A DNA stretch of 64,000 nt, taken from positions 25,877 through 89,876 of the forward strand of contig CAJUAF010000011.1 in NCBI GenBank assembly GCA_910584365.1. Reading direction: 5' to 3'. The notes under the pieces were generated by a model that was given only the letters and a program-made list of their open reading frames with translations, was not told where the DNA came from and made no database searches. This DNA comes from an uncultured Muribaculaceae bacterium (lineage in GTDB: Bacteria; Bacteroidota; Bacteroidia; Bacteroidales; Muribaculaceae). How positions within the stretch are numbered: position 1 is the first letter of the stretch; each line of letters opens with the position of its first letter. Shown piece after piece: positions 24,422-37,197 of this stretch. Position numbers and translations under genes: made by a program.

Positions 24422-26092
24422 TTATTTCTTGACAGGGGACAGGATGGCGCGGTAACGGGCCGGATCCTGGAGGATACGGGCGGCCGAGTCGACATCCTGG
24501 TCGTTCTTGAGAGTCTGGATTATGGAGCCGCGTTCCCCCCAGTAGCGCTGGGCGAGTTCCGGTCCGAGATAGTCGGCGATAAGCTGCCGGTTGAGGTCGA
24601 GGTCATGCTCCAGGTCGTGATGGAGAATCTTGCGCAGGTCATCAATCCGGGCCTGAACGGAGTCGTTGAGGTAACCTTCGGTTTTGGCCGATTTCTCCAG
24701 CTGGTCGAGAACCACCTCACACGCACGGTCATATTTGAACTTGGCCGGATCGATGGATTTCTTGAACCGGGAGAAAATAGTGTCGGTGATTTCAAAATCC
24801 TCCACTGAGCCGGCGTCGGGATTATGGGCGACGTATCTGTTGGCGAAATCAAAGCTCCAGCCGTCGCGGACGATGTTGTAGACCAGGCGGTTCCCTTCGG
24901 GATAGTCCCCTTTCAGGTCGGGGGTGATGCCCCCGCCGTCGCGCACCTCACGCCCGGCGCGGGTATGCCATACGGTTGTCAGCGAGTCGGGAATCCGGGC
25001 CACGGTGCCGTCGGGGTTGCGGTGGCTGTAATCGATTGCCTGAATCAGGCGTCCGGAGGGGATGTAATACTTTGCGATGGTGACTTTCATCAGCCCGTTG
25101 TAGGGGAGGGAACGGGTGGACTGCACCAGTCCTTTGCCGAAAGATCGCTCGCCGACGATGACCGCGCGGTCAAGGTCCTGGAGAGAACCGCTGACAATTT
25201 CCGAGGCCGAGGCCGAGGAGTTGTTGATGAGGACCGCCAGGGGGATTTCAGTGTCGATCGGTTTCTGGGTTGTCTTGTAGATTTTCTCGTTGATCATCCC
25301 TTTGCCGCGGGTGCGGACCACTTCGGTCCCCTTGGGTACAAAGAGTCCTACAATCTGTACGGCGCTTTCGAGCAGACCTCCGCCGTTGTTGCGCAGGTCA
25401 AGCACGATGGATTTTACCCGTGGATCTTTCCGGAGTTCCACCAGGGCGTCGCGGACCTTCTGAAAAGCCTTGTCGTTGAACGTTGTAAGCTGGATATATC
25501 CGATGTTGTCGCGAACCACCCCATAGTAGGGTACGGGGTTGATGTCGATTTTCTCGCGGGTGAAATCGAAGTTCAGGACGGTGTCCTGAAGTGTCGAAGA
25601 GCCGTAGGGGCGGCGTACCGACATCCTTACCCGCGTTCCGGCCTGCCCGCGGAGCATCTTTGAGATTTTGTCGGAGGACAGCGTGGTGACCGAATCCCCG
25701 TCGATTGTAAGGAACACGTCGCCCGGTTTGAGTCCGGCCCGCTGGGAGGGGGTCCCTTCCCGCGGTTCGGAGATGAACACCTTGCCGTCGCGGGCGCCGA
25801 TATAGGCGCCGATGCCGCCGTATTCCCCCGTGGAGATAGTCATGAACTCCTCCTGCTCCTGCTCGGGGATATATTCCGTGTAGGGGTCTATCTCGTTGAG
25901 CATCGCACTGATGGCCGTGTTGATTGACTTGTCGGCGTCGATTGTGTCGACATAGGCCGTCTGCAGATTTTTGTAGACGGCATTGAAGATGTCGAGATTG
26001 CGGACGATGTCGTTCTTGGAACTGCGGGTGGCAGCTCCGGCCACGATGGCCGCGGTCACAGCGGCGATTATAATGAAGGGTAGCTTTTTCAT
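24422..26092 (-). CDS. PDZ-containing S41 (C-terminal processing) protease
   Basis: A CtpA/Prc-type periplasmic serine protease that trims or degrades envelope proteins from their C-termini. An N-terminal signal or anchor (5-22, FIIIAAVTAAIVAGAA) is followed by a helical segment, a PDZ domain at about 85-165 (GAYIGARDGKVFISEP, GLKPGDVFLTIDGDSV) and the S41 core at about 185-360. That core has LDLRNNGGGLLESAV, the nucleophile in SSASASEIVSG and the Lys 25 residues on in SFGKGLVQ. The C-terminal 150 residues are helical and charged. 556 residues. It lies upstream of lepB by 33 bases and may share its message. Confidence 0.95.
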   Translation of the reverse strand: MKKLPFIIIAAVTAAIVAGAATRSSKNDIVRNLDIFNAVYKNLQTAYVDTIDADKSINTAISAMLNEIDPYTEYIPEQEQEEFMTISTGEYGGIGAYIGARDGKVFISEPREGTPSQRAGLKPGDVFLTIDGDSVTTLSSDKISKMLRGQAGTRVRMSVRRPYGSSTLQDTVLNFDFTREKIDINPVPYYGVVRDNIGYIQLTTFNDKAFQKVRDALVELRKDPRVKSIVLDLRNNGGGLLESAVQIVGLFVPKGTEVVRTRGKGMINEKIYKTTQKPIDTEIPLAVLINNSSASASEIVSGSLQDLDRAVIVGERSFGKGLVQSTRSLPYNGLMKVTIAKYYIPSGRLIQAIDYSHRNPDGTVARIPDSLTTVWHTRAGREVRDGGGITPDLKGDYPEGNRLVYNIVRDGWSFDFANRYVAHNPDAGSVEDFEITDTIFSRFKKSIDPAKFKYDRACEVVLDQLEKSAKTEGYLNDSVQARIDDLRKILHHDLEHDLDLNRQLIADYLGPELAQRYWGERGSIIQTLKNDQDVDSAARILQDPARYRAILSPVKK

Positions 26093-26118
26093 AAACCGGA
26101 ATAATTCGCGAAGTTACA

Positions 26119-26153
26119 CAAAATTATAACAATCGACTTAACGATTTGTCAAA
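26119..26153 (-). promoter_or_regulatory. Promoter of the S41 protease gene
   Basis: The minus strand shows TTTG (26153-26150), 23 nt, TAATTTTG (26126-26119), 27 bases before the start codon. Confidence 0.45.
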
Positions 26154-26224
26154 AATTTGGTTAAAAAAGGGTCGCTGATTGCCTCCGGGATAGGAGCCGG
26201 CCTGAAGCCCGGCGCAAAAACAAA

Positions 26225-26262
26225 CCCGCCTGACGGCGTCCCGGGGGACGCGTCAGGCGGGG
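26225..26262 (-). terminator. Intrinsic terminator of slyD
   Basis: A GC-rich stem of about 16 bp with one bulged base (26225-26241 with 26246-26262) is followed on the minus strand by GTTTGTTTTTG, 70 bases after the slyD stop. Confidence 0.75.
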
Positions 26263-26328
26263 ATATGGGATTACAAGGGAAGATGGAGAAGGCAGACGGT
26301 GCGGACCGGGGAACGCGGGCGCCGGGGA

Positions 26329-26913
26329 TCAGTGGCAGCCGCAGGAGCCGGCTTCGGAGCAACCACAGGATTCTCCGCAATCGCCGTCGCCGCAATTGTC
26401 GTGATGGCAGCCGCAACCGCATCCGTGGGCGGGATGGAGTTCTTCCTCGGTGGCGTCGCGGACGGCGAGGATGGTTCCGTCGAAACGGACGGATTTGCCT
26501 GCCAGGGGATGGTTGAAGTCCATTTTCACCTTGTCGGCGGTAACTTCCTTTACAAGGCCGTTGATGCGGAAACCGTCGGCGGTCATCATCGGCACGAGGG
26601 CGCCCGGTTTGATGAACTCATCGTCGAATTTGTCGTCAACGAGGAAAAGTTCCTTGTCGAGTTCCACAATCTGCTCGGGGTCGTAGGGGCCGAAAGCCTG
26701 GTCGGAAGTGGCGGTAACGTTGAACTTGCCCCCCTTTTCGAGGCCGAGGATGGCCTGCTCGAGAGGTTCTACCACGCCGCGGGTGACGCCGTAGATGATT
26801 TTTTCGGGGTCTTCTACATTGGTCTGGTGGACAAGCTTTTCAGAGCCGTCGGGCTCAATGGCGTAGAGGTCGTAGCCGAGTTCTACATATTTGCCGGGTT
26901 CGATTTTTTCCAT
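26329..26913 (-). CDS. slyD: FKBP-type peptidyl-prolyl isomerase with metal-binding tail, SlyD-like
   Basis: A cytosolic prolyl isomerase and chaperone. The FKBP core surrounds an insert-in-flap domain, with GKYVELGYDLYAIEPDGSEKLV at the N-terminus (about 6-28) and NHPLAGKSVRFDGTI near residue 140, the usual SlyD ending of the catalytic fold. The last 40 residues hold about 11 Cys and 6 His (CGCGCHHDNCGDGDCG ... GSCGCH), the metal-binding tail that in E. coli SlyD binds nickel and other metals. 194 residues. It has its own terminator; the gap to mfd contains a dispersed repeat. Confidence 0.93.
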   Translation of the reverse strand: MEKIEPGKYVELGYDLYAIEPDGSEKLVHQTNVEDPEKIIYGVTRGVVEPLEQAILGLEKGGKFNVTATSDQAFGPYDPEQIVELDKELFLVDDKFDDEFIKPGALVPMMTADGFRINGLVKEVTADKVKMDFNHPLAGKSVRFDGTILAVRDATEEELHPAHGCGCGCHHDNCGDGDCGESCGCSEAGSCGCH

Positions 26914-26953
26914 AAGATTCTATAATTTCTGGTTTTTTGAGATTTCGGGGGAA

Positions 26954-26992
26954 GTCCGCCTAAGGGCGGACCACAGGACAGGCAGCGCCGGG
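26954..26992 (+). repeat. Dispersed palindromic repeat, copy B, between slyD and mfd
   Basis: GTCCGCC (26954-26960), loop TAAG, GGCGGAC (26965-26971), then the tail CACAGGACAGGCAGCGCC shared with copies A and C. Further similarity to copy A appears at about 27006-27024 (GCCGGGAGAAACGGG). Confidence 0.85.
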
Positions 26993-27056
26993 AAACTTTT
27001 TGGGAGAGCCGGGAGAAACGGGCAGGAGAGGGTTCAGCCGGGTTCGAGAGAGGGCT

Positions 27057-30000
27057 TCAGGCGCCGGCGGGAGAGGAGGGGAGGGAGAGGATTTCCTGGA
27101 GTATGGCGACGGCGGTCTCCACGTCGGGAACATGGGCGAATGAGAAAGAGCGACGGGAACCGTTCTCGCGGATTCGGACCGAATCGAGATGGGCCTGCAG
27201 ATAGGAAATCATGCGGCCGAACATCGGAGACTGGTAGTAGGCCACGTTGCAGGAGTCGACAAAGTAGGTGTACATCTGTCCCTGCTTGAGGGCTACTTTC
27301 TCGATGCCGAGCTGACGGGCCAGGCGCCGCAGACGCGGCACACGGGTAAGTTCGGCGGCTTCCGGGGGAATCTTTCCGAAACGGTCCACAAGACGCGAGC
27401 GGAACTCGCGGATGTCCATCTCCCGCTCCATGCTGTCGAGTTCGCGGTAGAGGGAGATGCGTTCGCTCTCCTGAGGGACGTACCAGGCGGGGAGGAGAAG
27501 TTCCAGGTCGCTTTCGATGACGCAGTCGGCCACGAATTCCTCACTCTCCTCGGGCGAGGCTTCCTCATCTTTCTTAAACGTATCGGCAAACTCTTCGGTT
27601 CGCAGTTCGGTAACGGCCTCCTTGAGAATCTTCTGATAGGTCTCATATCCGAGATCGGCGATAAATCCGCTCTGTTCGGCTCCCAGCAGGTTGCCGGCTC
27701 CGCGGATATCGAGATCCTGCATCGCGATATGGATGCCGGAACCCAGGTCGGAGAAACTTTCGATAGCCTGGAGGCGCCGCCGCGCCACCGGAGTGAGAGG
27801 GTTACCGGGAGGAACCATAAGATAGCAGAACGCCTTTCGGTTGGAGCGCCCCACGCGGCCGCGGAGCTGATGGAGTTCCGAGAGGCCGAAGTTCTGGGCG
27901 TTGTTGACAATCATGGTGTTGACGTTCGGCATATCGATGCCGCTTTCCACGATGGTTGTGGCGAGCATTATGTCGTAGTCGTGGTTTGTGAAGTCGATGA
28001 TCGCCTGCTCGAGTTTTTCGGGGGGCATCTGGCCGTGGGCCACGATGGTGCGCGCGTCGGGAATCACCCGTTTTACCATCGCCTCGAGCTGATAAAGCCC
28101 CTCTATGCGGTTGTTGATGATGAACACCTGCCCGTTGCGCGACATCTCGAAGTTCACCGCTTCGGCCAGGAGGTCATCGGTCAGAGTGTTAACCGAGGTC
28201 ATGATGGGATAGCGGTTCGGTGGAGGAGTGGTGATGTTCGACAGGTCGCGGGCGCCCATGAGGGAGAACTGGAGCGTGCGGGGGATGGGAGTGGCCGACA
28301 TGGTGAGGGTGTCGACGCTGACTTTCATCTGCTTGAGTTTCTCCTTGACGGCCACGCCGAATTTCTGTTCCTCGTCGATGACCAGCAATCCCAGGTCCTT
28401 GAACCGAACATCCTTCCCGACGATACGGTGGGTGCCTACAAGGATGTCTATTTTCCCTTCCGCCAGGTCGGAAAGAATCTCGCGGATCTGGCGCGGAGTG
28501 CGGGCTCGGGATATGTAGTCCACTCTGACGGGGAAGTCCTTCAGGCGGTCGCGGAACGTGTTGAAATGCTGGTAGGCCAGCACCGTCGTAGGCACCAGCA
28601 CGGCCACCTGCTTGCCGTCCGTGGCGGCCTTGAACGCCGCGCGGATGGCGATTTCGGTCTTCCCGAAACCGACGTCGCCGCAGATCAGGCGGTCCATCGG
28701 GCGGGCGCTCTCCATGTCGGCCTTGACGTCGCGGGTCGCCGTAAGCTGGTCGGGGGTGTCCTCGTAGATGAACGACGCCTCCAGCTCATGCTGGAGATAA
28801 CTGTCGGGCGAGAAGCTGAACCCCTTCTCCTCCTTACGGGCAGCGTAGAGCTTTATAAGGTCGCGGGCGATATCCTTGAGCTTGTTCTTGGTCTTCTCTT
28901 TCAGGCGGTTCCAGGCGCCGGAGCCGAGCTTGTTGATGGCCGGCTCAACCCCCTCTTTGCCGCGGTATTTCGAGAGCTTGTGAAGGGCGTGGATGGAGAC
29001 GAAGATGCAGTCGTTGTTCTTGTAGATGAGCTTGATCATCTCCTGTGTCGTGCCGTTGACCTGGGTACGCAGGAGGCCGCCGAACTTTCCGATTCCGTGG
29101 TCGACATGGACGATATAGTCCCCTGTCTCTATGGAGGAAAGTTCCTTGAGCGAGAGGGCCAGTTTTCCGGAGCGGGCGCGGTCGCTCTTGAGGGAATATT
29201 TGTGGAAACGGTCGAAAATCTGGTGATCGGTGAAAAGGCACCGTTTAGAACGGTGGTCAACGAATCCTTCATGGAGAGTAGCCGAGGCCGGAGTGAAGGC
29301 GATTTTTTCCTCCCGCTCCTCGAAAATGGCATGAAGGCGCACGGCCTGTTTCTGCGAGTCCGTCAGGAGGTAAATGCGGTACCCCTCCCCGAGGAATTTC
29401 AGGAAGGAGGAGGAGATAAGGTCGAAATTCTTATGATACAGTCCCTGGGGGGAACAGCCGAAGTCAAGCGATGTCTCCGAGGAATCCGGAGGGGTGGCGG
29501 CGGAGAATTCCACGCAGGGGAAAGTGGCGAATCTGGCGGCGAATTTTTCGGCGTCAACCAGCTGCTTCATGGCCTGGAGATCCCCTTCGTCGGCAATCAT
29601 GGCCGAGGAGGAAAAGCTCTCGTTGGCGACCGCCTCCACGCGGGAAAGCATACGGCGGCGGTCGGTGACGGCAATCAGCGTCCCTTCCGGCATGAAGTCC
29701 ATCAGGCTCTCGCCCGAGGCGCCGTCGGAGGTGATGTTGGCCGTAATGGCCACGGAGTCAATCTTCTGTTCGGACAGCTGTGTCTCGATGTTGAAGGCGC
29801 GTATGGAGTCGATTTCGTCGCCGAAGAGGTCGATGCGGTAAGGGAGTTCGGAGGAGTAACCGAAGATGTCGAGGATAGAGCCGCGGACAGCGAAATGCCC
29901 CGGTTCATAGACATAGTCGACGGGTAGAAATCCGTTGTCGAGGAGCCAGCGGCGCGTCTGCTCCAGGTCGATTTCCTCCCCTACGCGGAATGAAATCGTG

Positions 30001-30482
30001 GCGTCGGAGAGTTTGCTCCGGGAGGCCACTTTCTCGGCCAGCGCCTCGGGATAGGAGACCACGTAGCGCAGGGCCGGATCCTCGGCCCAGTGGTTGAGGG
30101 TCTCGGTGCGGAGAATCTGCTGGGGAGGGTCGACCTGACCGTATTTTATGTCGCGTTTGTAGCCGGAGGGGAAAATCATGACGGCGTTCTCCCCCAGGAT
30201 CTTGACAAGGTCATTGTAGAGATACCCGGCGTCGTCCATCGAGTCTGTGACAAGCAGCGCGGGAGTCCCTGCGGGCTGATGCAGGGCCAGCCCTCCGAAA
30301 AGCATCGCGGGGGAGGAGCCTGCCAGTCCTCCCAGGTGTACCTCCGAACCCTTTCGGGCCAGTTCCACGGCCCGAAGCACCCCTTTGCGGCGCGCGTCGG
30401 TCAGGAACTGTCGGGCCAGGGTCTGAAGTGACTCCTGGCGCCCGGGCGCTGTCGATGTATCTGTTGAAATAGGTTTCTCCAT
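27057..30482 (-). CDS. mfd: Transcription-repair coupling factor Mfd
   Basis: Mfd releases RNA polymerase stalled at DNA damage and recruits UvrA. At 1141 residues it is full length. The UvrB-like N-terminal domains span about 1-370, the RNAP-interacting domain about 470-540 (GDYIVHVDHGIGKFGGL marks its start), and the RecG-like translocase about 580-960. The translocase has Walker A GDVGFGKTE, box II VIDEEQKFG, motif III TMSATPIPRTL and the TRG motif region (HQLRGRVGRSNRKAFCYL). The C-terminal TRCF domain is present. The start ATG is 59 bases from a -7-like TAATTTTG and faces nifJ across a 215-bp divergent promoter region. Confidence 0.97.
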   Translation of the reverse strand: MEKPISTDTSTAPGRQESLQTLARQFLTDARRKGVLRAVELARKGSEVHLGGLAGSSPAMLFGGLALHQPAGTPALLVTDSMDDAGYLYNDLVKILGENAVMIFPSGYKRDIKYGQVDPPQQILRTETLNHWAEDPALRYVVSYPEALAEKVASRSKLSDATISFRVGEEIDLEQTRRWLLDNGFLPVDYVYEPGHFAVRGSILDIFGYSSELPYRIDLFGDEIDSIRAFNIETQLSEQKIDSVAITANITSDGASGESLMDFMPEGTLIAVTDRRRMLSRVEAVANESFSSSAMIADEGDLQAMKQLVDAEKFAARFATFPCVEFSAATPPDSSETSLDFGCSPQGLYHKNFDLISSSFLKFLGEGYRIYLLTDSQKQAVRLHAIFEEREEKIAFTPASATLHEGFVDHRSKRCLFTDHQIFDRFHKYSLKSDRARSGKLALSLKELSSIETGDYIVHVDHGIGKFGGLLRTQVNGTTQEMIKLIYKNNDCIFVSIHALHKLSKYRGKEGVEPAINKLGSGAWNRLKEKTKNKLKDIARDLIKLYAARKEEKGFSFSPDSYLQHELEASFIYEDTPDQLTATRDVKADMESARPMDRLICGDVGFGKTEIAIRAAFKAATDGKQVAVLVPTTVLAYQHFNTFRDRLKDFPVRVDYISRARTPRQIREILSDLAEGKIDILVGTHRIVGKDVRFKDLGLLVIDEEQKFGVAVKEKLKQMKVSVDTLTMSATPIPRTLQFSLMGARDLSNITTPPPNRYPIMTSVNTLTDDLLAEAVNFEMSRNGQVFIINNRIEGLYQLEAMVKRVIPDARTIVAHGQMPPEKLEQAIIDFTNHDYDIMLATTIVESGIDMPNVNTMIVNNAQNFGLSELHQLRGRVGRSNRKAFCYLMVPPGNPLTPVARRRLQAIESFSDLGSGIHIAMQDLDIRGAGNLLGAEQSGFIADLGYETYQKILKEAVTELRTEEFADTFKKDEEASPEESEEFVADCVIESDLELLLPAWYVPQESERISLYRELDSMEREMDIREFRSRLVDRFGKIPPEAAELTRVPRLRRLARQLGIEKVALKQGQMYTYFVDSCNVAYYQSPMFGRMISYLQAHLDSVRIRENGSRRSFSFAHVPDVETAVAILQEILSLPSSPAGA

Positions 30483-30593
30483 CCCTGTGGTAAAATCTCC
30501 TCTGAAAAAGTGTATGGTCAGTTACTTGAAAATGACTGTGCAAAATTAACAAAAAAAACATGAATATCGGTTTTTTCCCTCATATAATAGAGG

Positions 30594-30621
30594 TTTGATT
30601 ATCGAAAAATTCGTATCTTTG
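30594..30621 (+). promoter_or_regulatory. Promoter of nifJ
   Basis: TTTG (30594-30597), 16 nt, TATCTTTG (30614-30621): a close match to the Bacteroidetes consensus, leader about 70 nt. Confidence 0.65.
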
Positions 30622-30697
30622 CCGAATATTAGGCTTCAAGCCAAAGCCGAAAACGAATTTACGTCAAATTCAACATAAACCGTTTTTCTAAACCATT

Positions 30698-34261
<3,564 letters not shown>

Positions 34262-34280
34262 ATAAGCTTTCCCTAAGATT

Positions 34281-34304
34281 CCTCTGCGGCGGTTGCCGCA
34301 GGGG
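34281..34304 (+). terminator. First hairpin after nifJ
   Basis: A 10-bp stem (34281-34290 with 34295-34304), loop GGTT, 20 bases after the stop. Confidence 0.55.
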
Positions 34305-34324
34305 ATCTTCGGGGACAATACGAT

Positions 34325-34361
34325 AAAAAACTGCCGCCCGAAGCCGGGCGGCAGTTTTTTT
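34325..34361. terminator. Bidirectional intrinsic terminator between nifJ and the next gene
   Basis: A-tract, stem CTGCCGCCC/GGGCGGCAG, T-tract: canonical on both strands for the convergent genes. Confidence 0.92.
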
Positions 34362-34417
34362 ATGCATAATTGACAGCGTCGGAGCTGATTCCTGACGTGG
34401 TCAGACCGGTGTCAGGG

Positions 34418-35830
34418 TTAGTGCTTGATGATGCGGTAGGTCGAGCCTGCGCCGTCGGCATGGATGAGGTAGACGCCGGGAGCGAGAGAGGCAAGGCTTA
34501 CGGTAGCCGAGGATGCCTCGGCGGGGGTGTGCATAAGGGAAGCACCCTGAAGGTTGTAGACCGAAAGTCCGGTGAGTCCGGGAGCAGCGGCGGTCACTGC
34601 GTCGCCGTTGACAGTCCAGGTGGTGGCACCTTCCGCAATTACGGACTCGATGCCTGCGGATGCGTCGATATATTCTCCGTAGACGATGCGTTCCGAGAGG
34701 AAATATTCCTCGGTCTCATAGTCGTATTCCTCGCTGATCACTTCGGTCGGATTGCCATCGGCGTTATACGTATAGGTGTATTTGGTAGAGCTGATCAGTT
34801 CCTCCACACCGTCGAGTGTTTCTGTCTCGCTGTATAGGATCATGTTGCCATATTCATCCATCAGCGCTTCCTGCACGTCGATATAGGTCGGTTCGGAGAG
34901 GATATTGCCGTCTTCGTCGAAATATTCTGTTGCGGTGAGACGCACGGAGCCGTTGGCGTCGATAGTCTCCATACGGATAGTGCGGCCGATTTCACTGATG
35001 TCATTTGTGGTCTCCTTGATGAAGAATCCGGGGAGACCGTCGGAATATTCGACCAGGTAGTGGCCGTCGGGTTCGCCGTCGTAATATACCACGGCGGATT
35101 TCAGCAGATTATTCCCTTCGGTCAGCTCAAGAAGGTCGCCGAAGATGGTCATCTGCCCGTCGGTTTTTTCCCAGAGGATATCCTTATATGAGATATTGTC
35201 GTAGAGTTCCCAGTCATTGTCGGCCCCGGCCACATAATAGAAATACTCGTTGGCTTTCCCGTCCGTGCCGTAGTTCCATACCGATTTGTAGGCCGGCTTA
35301 AGTTCGCCCATAAGAGGGAGCGCCTTGACTACTTCGATGATGTTGCCTTCATCGTTGCGGGTTATGGTGTTGGATTCCCAGGAGTAGTTTTTGGTCCATT
35401 CGCCGTCGTTCCAGTCGTAACCGATACGCTCGGTAAAGAAACCGTGGACTTTCGTATCATAGACATATATGCGTTTGCCGGAGTTTTCCCATGTCTCGCC
35501 GTCCTCGTTTTCTGTCTGGAGAATCATCAGGGGGTAATTGAACTCATCATAAGTAGTGACGGTCTTGGAGAGCCAGCCGTCTTCGTCGACAAGTTCCTCT
35601 GTGCGGTTGCCGCGTCCATCATACTTGAAAGTGACTGTCCCCAGTTCCATCCACTCCTCGCCGTCGTGCATATAGTCGGTCTGGCTTGCGGGGCGCCACA
35701 GAGGCGCGGCGGCTTCGGTCGGGATACTTTTCTTACCTTTCTGGCCGCGGAGGGTCTGGAAACGCTGGCCGTCGGCAGCCGCCGACAGGCACACTGCGCC
35801 GCAGAGTGCAAATGCGTAGATTTTCTTCAT
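34418..35830 (-). CDS. Secreted YD-repeat-like protein with T9SS-like tail
   Basis: A 470-residue exported protein; I prefer the start at 35830 (MKKIYAFALCGAVCLSAAA) over an upstream in-frame ATG at 35851 because it opens the signal peptide. The body (about 65-400) is a run of irregular beta repeats with YDGRGNRTEE, YDEFNYPL, RNDEGNIIEV, YNADGNPTEV: the YD/RHS-like pattern of strand-turn-strand units, too diverged to count exactly. The C-terminus (LSVYNLQGASLM ... LAPGVYLIHADG) is the sorting-like tail. A -7 box TAATTTTG is at 35955-35948. Such proteins often bind or coat surfaces; function unknown. Confidence 0.85.
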   Translation of the reverse strand: MKKIYAFALCGAVCLSAAADGQRFQTLRGQKGKKSIPTEAAAPLWRPASQTDYMHDGEEWMELGTVTFKYDGRGNRTEELVDEDGWLSKTVTTYDEFNYPLMILQTENEDGETWENSGKRIYVYDTKVHGFFTERIGYDWNDGEWTKNYSWESNTITRNDEGNIIEVVKALPLMGELKPAYKSVWNYGTDGKANEYFYYVAGADNDWELYDNISYKDILWEKTDGQMTIFGDLLELTEGNNLLKSAVVYYDGEPDGHYLVEYSDGLPGFFIKETTNDISEIGRTIRMETIDANGSVRLTATEYFDEDGNILSEPTYIDVQEALMDEYGNMILYSETETLDGVEELISSTKYTYTYNADGNPTEVISEEYDYETEEYFLSERIVYGEYIDASAGIESVIAEGATTWTVNGDAVTAAAPGLTGLSVYNLQGASLMHTPAEASSATVSLASLAPGVYLIHADGAGSTYRIIKH

Positions 35831-36073
35831 GCAATTGAGATTTATAAACACTAAATTTGGAAATATTAACTAAATTTTATAATTATAGGATTGGTTCTTT
35901 TGAAAAAGTTTTCACCTATATATCTGGAGTAAAAAATATTTATTCGGCAAAATTACAAAAAAATCCCCGAAACCGCAATTCTCTCTTTGTATTCCATGCA
36001 CTGGTGAGAAAAACGGATCTCCAGCGGAGTAGCTCTTTCCTGGCTGGACAATGGGCTGTTATGGGTTAATATT

Positions 36074-36442
36074 TTATTCTGTCTGTCCCGTTTTCGTTCC
36101 GCTTTCGTTTAAGATTTTGACAACTTCTTCCTTCAAAAGTGGCAGATGATTTATAACGATAGACCAAACCATATCATGACTAACACTGTCATATCCATGT
36201 ATCATATAATTACGGGTGTCGACAATCTTTCGTGCTTTAGTAATCGGAATTTCGGGGGTAATTTTTAATAATTTATTTGTTGCCTCACCAATTATAGATA
36301 TGTTCATCTGTATCGCACGTTGCATCATCGGGGTTTCGCAGTAGACATCAAATCTGCGAGGAAAAGTGTCAAAATATGACTCAATCTGGGTAATCGAGTC
36401 TAAAATATCATTCAGATATTTTTCAACAGATCGATTAGCCAT
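36074..36442 (-). CDS. hepT: HepT-like HEPN toxin (DUF86)
   Basis: HepT proteins are HEPN-domain ribonucleases of type VII toxin-antitoxin modules, neutralised by MntA, which transfers AMP to a Tyr in the RX4HXY motif. That motif is present as RNYMIHGY at about residues 84-91: Arg, four residues, His, Gly, Tyr. Helical throughout, 122 residues, normal length. Its start overlaps the end of the nucleotidyltransferase gene by 8 bases, the standard order. The pair is AT-rich compared with its neighbours and sits beside a tRNA gene, consistent with horizontal arrival (inference). Confidence 0.92.
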   Translation of the reverse strand: MANRSVEKYLNDILDSITQIESYFDTFPRRFDVYCETPMMQRAIQMNISIIGEATNKLLKITPEIPITKARKIVDTRNYMIHGYDSVSHDMVWSIVINHLPLLKEEVVKILNESGTKTGQTE

Positions 36443-36740
36443 AAATTAATTTGCGCTTTTCGTTCAGTTCTTCGCGGAAATAACGGTTGCGGACAGCACT
36501 GTCTTCAGTCAAGTCAACATTACGCCCGAATAAGTCTTCAAGAGCATACTGAAAATCGAAAAAGTTATCGGCATAGTCAAGTAAACTAATCTCGCTTTTG
36601 TCAAAATCAACACATAGGTCGACATCGCTTTCGTCGTTGAAGCGGTCTGTGAGTATCGAGCCGAATACCCAAAGTTTGCGAACGTGAAAACGTTTGCAGA
36701 GTTCAATGATTTTATGGATGTTTATTTCGACAAGGTGCAT
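36435..36740 (-). CDS. mntA: MntA-like nucleotidyltransferase antitoxin
   Basis: A minimal nucleotidyltransferase of 101 residues. The catalytic signature is complete: GSILTDRFNDESDVDL at about 28-43 fits G-S-X10-D-X-D, with a further Asp in CVDFDKS. In characterised HepT/MntA pairs it adds AMP groups to the toxin Tyr. It lies first in the two-gene unit with translational overlap, so antitoxin is made before toxin. Promoter directly upstream. An alternative role as a stand-alone NTase is unlikely given the partner. Confidence 0.92.
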   Translation of the reverse strand: MHLVEINIHKIIELCKRFHVRKLWVFGSILTDRFNDESDVDLCVDFDKSEISLLDYADNFFDFQYALEDLFGRNVDLTEDSAVRNRYFREELNEKRKLIYG

Positions 36741-36771
36741 ATTGTTCCGATTTTATTCCGGTTACTTAGTG

Positions 36772-36802
36772 CAAATATACAAATAAAACACTAATGGTCA
36801 AA
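36772..36802 (-). promoter_or_regulatory. Promoter of the mntA-hepT module
   Basis: The minus strand shows TTTG (36802-36799), 19 nt, TATATTTG (36779-36772), about 30 bases before the mntA start. Confidence 0.6.
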
Positions 36803-36871
36803 TATTTGTTGCGGTATTTTGATAGAGCGCTTTGATCGGCTTGATCCGATTTTGTTCAGGCTATATTCGCA

Positions 36872-36904
36872 AAATGGGTTTAACTCAACGAGTTAAACCC
36901 ATTT
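36872..36904 (-). terminator. Terminator after tRNA-Pro
   Basis: A perfect 15-bp stem AAATGGGTTTAACTC (36872-36886) with 36890-36904, 3-nt loop, 13 bases beyond the tRNA 3' end. Confidence 0.8.
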
Positions 36905-36916
36905 GTTGAAATAATG

Positions 36917-36990
36917 TCGGGGTGAGAAGACTCGAACTTCCGACCTCCACGTCCCGAACGTGGCGCGCTAACCAACTGTGCTACACCCCG
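36917..36990 (-). tRNA. tRNA-Pro (CGG)
   Basis: A 74-nt cloverleaf: acceptor CGGGGTG/CACCCCG with discriminator A, D-arm with TAGC and GGTTAG, anticodon stem CCACG/CGTGG with loop TTCGGGA (anticodon CGG, reads CCG), T-loop TTCGAGT. The CCA end is not encoded. A -7 box lies at 37109-37102, giving a leader of about 105 nt. Confidence 0.96.
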
Positions 36991-37101
36991 AGGTGCCTTT
37001 CCAGGAACGGGATATCTCCACAGGGGAGATGGGACCGTTCTGTCGGGAATTTAATCTGACCTTTCCCCGCTACGGGAGGACGGTTTCGGACAAAAGGCTT
37101 G

Positions 37102-37109
37102 CAAAGGTA
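37102..37109 (-). promoter_or_regulatory. -7 box upstream of tRNA-Pro
   Basis: TACCTTTG on the minus strand fits the consensus. The leader to the tRNA contains a small hairpin (ATCTCC/GGAGAT near 37015-37030). Confidence 0.45.
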
Positions 37110-37197
37110 AGCATTTTTTTTGAATTTGTCGCTTTTTTGAGGATATTTTTTGTTTTATCCGGTTTTAGCGGCGATTTCGGGCGTCTTTAACCGGATT

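Noticed and set aside
27189..29927. 912-codon open frame antisense to mfd
   Set aside because: Shadow of mfd in GC-rich codons; no family resemblance.
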